Source: Macrophomina tecta (Eukaryota; Ascomycota; Dothideomycetes; Botryosphaeriales; Botryosphaeriaceae). Taken from it: 64,000 nt of DNA. Location: the NCBI GenBank assembly GCA_024180945.1, contig JAKSGN010000003.1, forward strand, positions 124,001 to 188,000, given 5' to 3'. How positions within the stretch are numbered: position 1 is the first letter of the stretch; each line of letters starts with the position of its first letter. Positions 59,501 through 62,500 of this stretch are shown here, piece after piece. The translations under genes were made by a program, and so were the position numbers. Below the pieces are notes generated by a model. That model was not told the DNA's origin and made no database searches. It saw only the letters and a program-made list of their open reading frames with translations.

Positions 59501-62500
59501 CCCGCAACGCCGGCGACGTCACCACGCCGACCCTCCTACGGGCGGCCTACGCCTTCGTCCTCGCCAAGTACCTCGAGAGCAATGACGTTGTATTCGGCAG
59601 CACGGTCTCAGGCCGCAACGCCCCGGTGCCCGGCATTGACAGGATCCTGGGCCTGACTATCGGCACGATCCCCGTGCGTGTGCGCATCGACCGCACGCAG
59701 ACGGCGGCGCAGTACCTGGCTGCCGTGCAGCGCCAGTCTAACGACATGATACCCTTCGAGCACACCGGCCTGCAGGTCATCTCGCACTTCGGCGAGGGGT
59801 GCCGCGCGGCGTGCGACTTCCACAACCTACTCATCATCCAGCCCGGCTTCTCCAACGACTTTTCGCGCGACATGGGGCTCAAGCTGGTCGACATGACGGC
59901 CGAGAACGAAAACTACCACGTCTACCCGCTCGTCTTCCAGTGCTCGCTGGAAGACAAGGGCCAGATCCGCCTGCACGCCACCTACGACTCGCGCGTGCTG
60001 TCGGAGGCGCAGATACAGGCCATGATGAACCAGTTCGAACATGTTGTCGGCCAGCTGGCCGGCGGCGGCGACGCGGTGCGCCTGGCCGACGTCAGCCTGT
60101 GCGGCCCGCGCGACATCGAGCAGATCTGGGACTGGAACACGCAGGAACTGCCCGAGACGACCAGCGCCTGCGCGCACGACCTCATCGCGCTCCACGCGGC
60201 CTGCGCCCCCAAGCGCGAGGCCATCTGCTCGTGGGAGGGCAGCATCACGTACGCCGACCTGGACCAGCTGTCGTCGCAGCTGGCCAACCACTTGTTCCAG
60301 CTCGGCGTGCGGCCCGAGACGCCCGTGCCCATCTGCTTTGAGAAGTCCATGTGGACCATCGTGGCCATGCTGGGCATCATGAAGGCGGGCGGCGCCTTCG
60401 TCCCGCTCGACCCCTCGCACCCGACGGCCCGCAGGCAGGAGATTGTCAAGGAGACGAAGGCGCAGTTCATGATCGTCTCGCCTTCTGCCGCAGCGGGCTG
60501 CGCCGGCATGGCGGAACACGTGCTCCCGCTGTCGGCGTCGCTGATGGCCTGGTTCCCCAAGACAGCGAACCACGGCATGAAGCAGCGCTCGAAGCCCGCG
60601 CCTTCCAACGCCGCATACACCATCTTCACTTCCGGAAGCACTGGCAAGCCAAAGGGCGTCACGGTCGAGCACGCGGCTCTCTGCTCAAGTATCATGGGCC
60701 ATGGTCGAGCTTATGGCCTGAGCCCCTCATCCCGCGTGCTCCAGTTCTCCAACTACGTCTTCGACGTCAGCCTGGGCGAGATCTTCTCGACGCTCGTCTT
60801 CGGTGGCTGCGTGTGCGTGCCCTCGGACGACGCGCGTCTGCGCAACATCGCAGGCTTCATCAACGAGGCCCGAGTCAACACGGCCATGCTGACCCCGTCG
60901 TTCGCCCGCACCTTCGTCCCCGACGAGGTGCCAACGCTCCAGACGCTTATTCTCGGCGGCGAGCCGCTGGCCAAGGACAACCTACTCACCTGGACCGGCC
61001 GCGTGCGCCTCATCAACGGCTACGGCCCTGCCGAGGCCACCATCTACTGCTCGACCTACGTCTTCGACAGCGCTGACGAATCTCCGACAATTATTGGCCG
61101 CGGCGCCAACGCCACGTGCTGGATCGTCGAGCCCGACGACCACCACGCTCTCGCCCCCATCGGCTGCATAGGCGAACTCCTGGTCCAAGGGCCCGCGCTT
61201 GCTCGCGGCTACATGAACGATGTCGACCGCACGCGCGACTCTTTTATCGACGACGTGGCATGGCTGCCGCTGCGCGCAGCCGGCCAGGCGCCCCGTTTCT
61301 ACAAGACGGGCGACCTGGTGCGGTACCGCGTTGCCGATGGAGCCATCGAGTACGTCGGCCGCAAGGACACGCAGGTTAAGCTGCGCGGTCAGCGCATCGA
61401 GCTCGGCGAGATCGAGTTCGGCGTCAAGAACGTCGCGGAGGTCGACGTCGCACAGGTGGTCGTCGACCTGATCAAGTCACAGGGCGGCGAGGCGCTGGTC
61501 GCGTTCGTCAGCTTCGAATCCGTCGCCCAGCAAGAGAGGGATGGCAGAGACAAGAGGGCCAGTATGCACGCGAAGAGGTCGAGCGTCAGCAGCATTGCCA
61601 GCATCAGGAGCACTAGGAGCAACAAGTCAGGCAGCATCCGCAGTGCCGCTGATGTCAGCCCGCTCCTCCCGATGGACGACGAACTGCGAAGCAAGCTCGC
61701 GGGTCTGGCAAACAGCGTCGCCGCGACGCTGCCGGCGCACATGACACCGCAGTACTTCGTCCCAATGCGGCGCATCCCCGAGACTAGCTCCGGCAAGCTG
61801 GACCGCAAGACACTGCGCGAGATGGCGACCAACATGGCTGCCGAGGAGCTTTCTGCCTACGGCATCGGCGGCGGCAGCGCCCCCTCGGCCTTCCGCGCGC
61901 CGGTCACAAAGCTACAGACGGCGGTGCGGAAGCTTTGGGCGCAGGTGCTGAACATGCCCGAGGACAAGATCGGCATCGACGACAATTTCTACCACCTCGG
62001 TGGCGACTCGATCCGCATCATCACGCTAGGCAAGCTCATCCGCAAGGAGTTCGACGTCACCCTCGGACTCGCGCAGCTCAGCAGCAAGAACACGACTGTC
62101 AGCGGCCTCGCTGACTTCGTCCGCCGCGCGCGCTCCGGCTCTGCCCTCCAAGAACAAGAAGAGCCCAAGGTCGACCTCCTGAAGGAACTCAACGCGCTGT
62201 CAATCTCCCCGCTGTCGAAGGAGCTGCTCGCGCACCCAACTAGCACCCTGCCCATGGGGGGTGCTACGGTCCTGCTGACGGGCGCAACCGGCTTCCTAGG
62301 CACGCACATCCTCGAGAAGCTACTACACGACGACCGCGTCGCGCACGTCATCGCGCTGGTCCGCGCGGCGAGCCCGCGCCACGGCCTCGAGCGCGTACGC
62401 AAAACCGCCCACATCGCGGGGTGGTGGAGCGTCGGCGACGCGGCTAAGCTGACGATTTGGGTGGGCGACCTTTCCCACACCAAGCTCGGGCTGAACGACA

